Assembly: GCA_010027295.1 (NCBI GenBank)
Contig: RGVM01000112.1
Location: forward strand, 1-7,739
Direction of reading: 5' to 3'
Length of the DNA: 7,739 bases
Source of the DNA: Chitinophagia bacterium
GTDB lineage: Bacteria > Bacteroidota > Bacteroidia > Chitinophagales > Chitinophagaceae
Shown here: piece by piece, positions 5,976 through 7,739 of the stretch
Position numbering within the stretch: position 1 is the stretch's first letter
Layout of the letters: the number at the start of each line of letters is the position of its first letter
Program-made: the position numbers and the translations under genes
The notes under the pieces: model-generated
Databases searched by the model: none
Told to the model about the DNA's origin: nothing
The model's input: the letters and a program-made list of their open reading frames with translations, nothing else

Positions 5976-7157
5976 TCAGGAGGTATGGAGCGCGAGGAGC
6001 CGTTGCATGAAGTCGGCGAGGGGCAGGGCCTGCACCCCGTCGGGCAGGGAATAGGCCACGGTCCCGCCATGGACGAGGAAGCGCTCGGTCGCGCCGATGT
6101 CGGCACAGGCGCGGTAGAAGCCCCTGGAGGGTGAAGCCACGGCACTCCGCTTGATCTCGACGGCCCATCGGGTGGTCAGTCCCATCTCCAGCACCAGGTC
6201 TATCTCGTCACCGGATGCCGAGCGGTAGAAGAAAGGCAGTGCATGTGGCGGAGAAACAGACATCGTGTTGGATAATACAAATCCCTCCCAGCTGCCCCCG
6301 GAGGCCGGATGTCCCACCAGCTGCATCGTGTCGGGTATGTGGAGCAGTGCATGTGCGATGCCGCTGTCGCAGAGGTACACCTTGGGGGTGCGTACCAGCC
6401 GCTTGCCGATATTGGCGGCATAGGGCTGGAGTCTGCGCAGCAGGAACAAGTCCGCCATCAGGTCGATGTATCGACCGATGGTGGGTACGCTCATGTCAAG
6501 ACTGCGCGCCAGTTGCGACATGTTCAGCATGCCGCCCTGCTGGTGCGCCAGCATGGTCCAGAGGCGGGCCAGCGTAGTAGCCGGCACCCGGGGGCCGAGT
6601 TGGGGGATATCCCGCTCCAGATAGGTACGAATGAAGGACTCCCGCCAGGTCAGACTGCTCGTTTCGTCCATCGCCAGGAGACTTTCAGGGAAACCACCCC
6701 GCAGCCAGAGCCGGAGGATGGATGCCTCGTTGACAGGTCCCTGCTCCAGGAGGTCCACCGGTCCCAACTCGAGGTAGCGGATCCTGCCCGCCAGCGACTC
6801 CCCCGACTGTGCGAGCAAGTCATGGCTGGCAGATCCCAGCAGGAGAAAGAGGCCGGTGCGACGCCCTTCCCTGCGCCGGGCATCGATCACCCCGCGCAAC
6901 TCTTGGAAGAGGCCGGGCTTACGCTGCACCTCGTCGATGATGAGTAGTCGGTCGCCATGCGCGGAATAGAAGCCGGGGAAATCCTCCAACCGCACACTAT
7001 CCAGCCTATTCTCCAGATCCAGGTAATGGGCTTCCAGCTCCCCCTGGATGGCGAATGCCAGGGTCGTCTTTCCGACCTGTCGGGGACCTAGCAGGGCCAC
7101 TGCCGCGTTCGTCGCAAGCGACTGACGTAGAATGGATTGTAGACGACGGGAAATCAT
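5976..7157 (-). CDS. AAA+ ATPase with DUF4143 C-terminal domain (AAA_14 family)
   Basis: This is a 393-residue ATPase of the large AAA_14/DUF4143 family, whose cellular role is mostly undefined. Domains in order: Walker A GPRQVGKT (24-31), Walker B LLIIDEVQ (71-78, with D75/E76), a sensor-like LLGSASH (107-113) in place of the more usual TGS form, SLAGRI (121-126) with a candidate Arg finger, GGFPES (154-159), a winged-helix-like segment around 207-232 (LARSLDMSVPTIGRYIDLM), then the DUF4143 region with YLCDSGI (261-267), E291, GDEIDLVLE (317-324) and AVEIKRS (332-338). The D320...E334-x-K336 spacing resembles a PD-(D/E)XK nuclease core, so nuclease activity is possible but unproven. The ATG at 7157 is preferred; an in-frame TTG at 7166 would add only three residues and overlaps the promoter-like element. 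A 21-base inverted repeat lies just upstream. The HEPN gene follows 34 bases downstream. Confidence 0.9.
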   Translation of the reverse strand: MISRRLQSILRQSLATNAAVALLGPRQVGKTTLAFAIQGELEAHYLDLENRLDSVRLEDFPGFYSAHGDRLLIIDEVQRKPGLFQELRGVIDARRREGRRTGLFLLLGSASHDLLAQSGESLAGRIRYLELGPVDLLEQGPVNEASILRLWLRGGFPESLLAMDETSSLTWRESFIRTYLERDIPQLGPRVPATTLARLWTMLAHQQGGMLNMSQLARSLDMSVPTIGRYIDLMADLFLLRRLQPYAANIGKRLVRTPKVYLCDSGIAHALLHIPDTMQLVGHPASGGSWEGFVLSNTMSVSPPHALPFFYRSASGDEIDLVLEMGLTTRWAVEIKRSAVASPSRGFYRACADIGATERFLVHGGTVAYSLPDGVQALPLADFMQRLLALHTS

Positions 7158-7163
7158 TTCATG

Positions 7164-7171
7164 CAAATTTA
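7164..7171 (-). promoter_or_regulatory. Perfect Bacteroidota -7 consensus TAAATTTG in front of the AAA/DUF4143 gene
   Basis: On the - strand this reads TAAATTTG, an exact fit to TAnnTTTG, ending seven bases before the ATG at 7157. If used, transcription would begin at or next to the start codon, giving a leaderless or nearly leaderless message. No convincing -33 TTTG was found at the usual distance, so the site may be fortuitous in AT-rich DNA. Confidence 0.35.
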
Positions 7172-7187
7172 ATACGAAATATTAAAT
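7167..7187. promoter_or_regulatory. Inverted repeat overlapping the AAA/DUF4143 promoter region (possible operator)
   Basis: ATTTAATA (7167-7174) and TATTAAAT (7180-7187) are perfect reverse complements with a 5-base spacer, a 21-base dyad typical in size for a dimeric repressor site. It starts ten bases upstream of the ATG at 7157 and overlaps the -7-like element. The AAA protein has a winged-helix-like segment, so self-regulation is conceivable. This is inference. Confidence 0.4.
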
Positions 7188-7284
7188 CTGCACCATTTAT
7201 TCTATAAAATGAATACCCAAACAGTGGCATGAAAGCCTTGAGGAGAATCAAAAACTTGACAATACTTCCAGAAACAGCTCACAG

Positions 7285-7315
7285 GCGTGGCACTCCGCCA
7301 AGGCGGATGCCACGC
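7285..7315. terminator. GC-rich hairpin between the YhaN-like ATPase and AAA genes
   Basis: The arms 7285-7299 (GCGTGGCACTCCGCC) and 7302-7315 (GGCGGATGCCACGC) pair over 14 positions with a single bulged C at 7293 and a very tight loop. It lies about 100 bases after the stop of the - strand ATPase gene and about 130 bases before the AAA start. No T-run follows on either strand. It is probably a terminator or processed 3' end that separates the two transcripts, although a structured repeat is also possible. Confidence 0.45.
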
Positions 7316-7418
7316 GGAACCCCTTCAGAGCGCCAGACGGATCCCGTTTGATGTGCCGCTCACAACCGATGAGAGAGGCCAAGGAGGAGCGATGAGGGAG
7401 GAATGTCCGCAAGGTATC

Positions 7419-7739
7419 TCATGACGAGAGCGCTTCATCTGTGGCCATGACAGCCGATGCCGGGGGGAATAGTGCGGCGTGCTCGGGATGACAAGTGAAC
7501 AATATGACCTGTTTACCCATGGCCATCTCCTGCAACAGTTCAGCAGCACGCTTTCGCCGTTTGGGATCGAGTTCGGTGAAGGGGTCGTCCAACATGAGGA
7601 ATCCGTCCATGTCGGACAGATAGACCTCGGCATAAGCCAGCCTGACAGCCAGGGCCAGCGAGCCCTTCATGCCCTTGCTGAGCAGATCGGCCTCCAGTCG
7701 AATAGCATCATTTCCGATGGTTACGGGCAGATTCCCGTC
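7419..7739 (-). CDS. SMC/RecF-type ATPase, C-terminal end (YhaN-like), 5' end outside the window
   Basis: The last 106 residues of an ABC-type ATPase of the Rad50/RecF/YhaN group are visible, and the frame is open to the window edge. Markers in order: the signature-like LLSKGMKGSLALAVRLA (about residues 19-35 of the fragment), Walker B with D-loop FLMLDDPFTELD (about 47-58), and the H-loop-like VILFTCHPE (about 77-85). The LDDPF...D layout followed by VILFTCH is what I know from YhaN-type proteins, which work with nucleases in DNA end processing or repair. That assignment is family knowledge applied to a short fragment. The missing part should hold the N-terminal Walker A half and coiled coil. 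A Met lies at 7670, but it sits inside the signature motif and cannot be the real start. A gap of about 260 bases with a hairpin separates it from the AAA gene, so co-transcription is uncertain. Confidence 0.82.
   Translation of the reverse strand, partial: DGNLPVTIGNDAIRLEADLLSKGMKGSLALAVRLAYAEVYLSDMDGFLMLDDPFTELDPKRRKRAAELLQEMAMGKQVILFTCHPEHAALFPPASAVMATDEALSS

Noticed and set aside
5942..6145. N-terminal extension of the HEPN frame by 68 residues
   Set aside because: The extension is low-complexity Pro/Ser/Cys sequence antisense-like in character and lies entirely over the well-supported AAA/DUF4143 coding frame.
6309..6947. 212-residue open frame on the + strand inside the AAA gene
   Set aside because: It is the opposite-strand shadow of a GC-rich gene; the residue pattern is Gln/Arg/His-rich and shows no domain.
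7158..7166. TTG start for the AAA gene
   Set aside because: It adds only three residues and overlaps the promoter-like element; the ATG at 7157 is simpler. It cannot be fully excluded.
7325..7633. 102-residue - strand frame overlapping the end of the YhaN-like ATPase
   Set aside because: It is the shifted frame of that gene; a frameshifted continuation beyond the stop at 7419 was considered, but the added residues show no family pattern.
1..7739. CRISPR array, tRNA, rRNA or insertion sequence
   Set aside because: No regularly spaced repeats, cloverleaf-like segment, transposase motif or flanking target duplication was seen.

Overview
The window looks like chromosomal DNA from a member of the Bacteroidota with fairly GC-rich genes. 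The evidence is circumstantial. The secreted protein at 2238-2960 has a composition and C-terminal half that feel typical of Bacteroidota hypothetical proteins. Shine-Dalgarno sites are weak or absent. At least one TAnnTTTG element, the Bacteroidota -7 consensus, lies just upstream of a gene. The intergenic stretches are markedly more AT-rich than the genes, most clearly at about 3917-4060 and 7158-7260. No rRNA, tRNA, CRISPR array, transposase or integrase was seen.

The left two thirds runs on the + strand. It begins with the C-terminal 677 codons of a superfamily 1 helicase of the Dna2/UPF1 type, whose start lies outside the window (1-2034). A roughly 200-base gap follows, then a small exported protein of unknown function (2238-2960), a strong 16-bp hairpin (2998-3036), a PPP-like metallophosphoesterase (3076-3885), an AT-rich gap, and a 394-residue protein that I do not recognise (4083-5267).

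The right third runs on the - strand and converges on the unknown protein, with only 32 bases between the stop codons. Reading leftward from the right edge it holds: the C-terminal end of an SMC/RecF-like, probably YhaN-type, ATPase (7419-7739); a 250-base gap with a hairpin and an operator-like inverted repeat; an AAA+ ATPase of the AAA_14/DUF4143 type (5976-7157); and, 34 bases later, a HEPN-domain protein with an intact R-N-x3-H motif (5300-5941). The last two look like one transcription unit.

Two things deserve a second look. The first is the compact AAA/DUF4143-HEPN pair with an inverted repeat over its likely promoter, which has the layout of a self-regulated toxin or defence-type cassette. 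The second is the unfamiliar 394-residue protein behind an AT-rich leader with a perfect palindrome. Neither is shown by sequence alone to be a new system. The helicase, exported protein and phosphatase look like ordinary chromosomal genes without an obvious functional link to one another.
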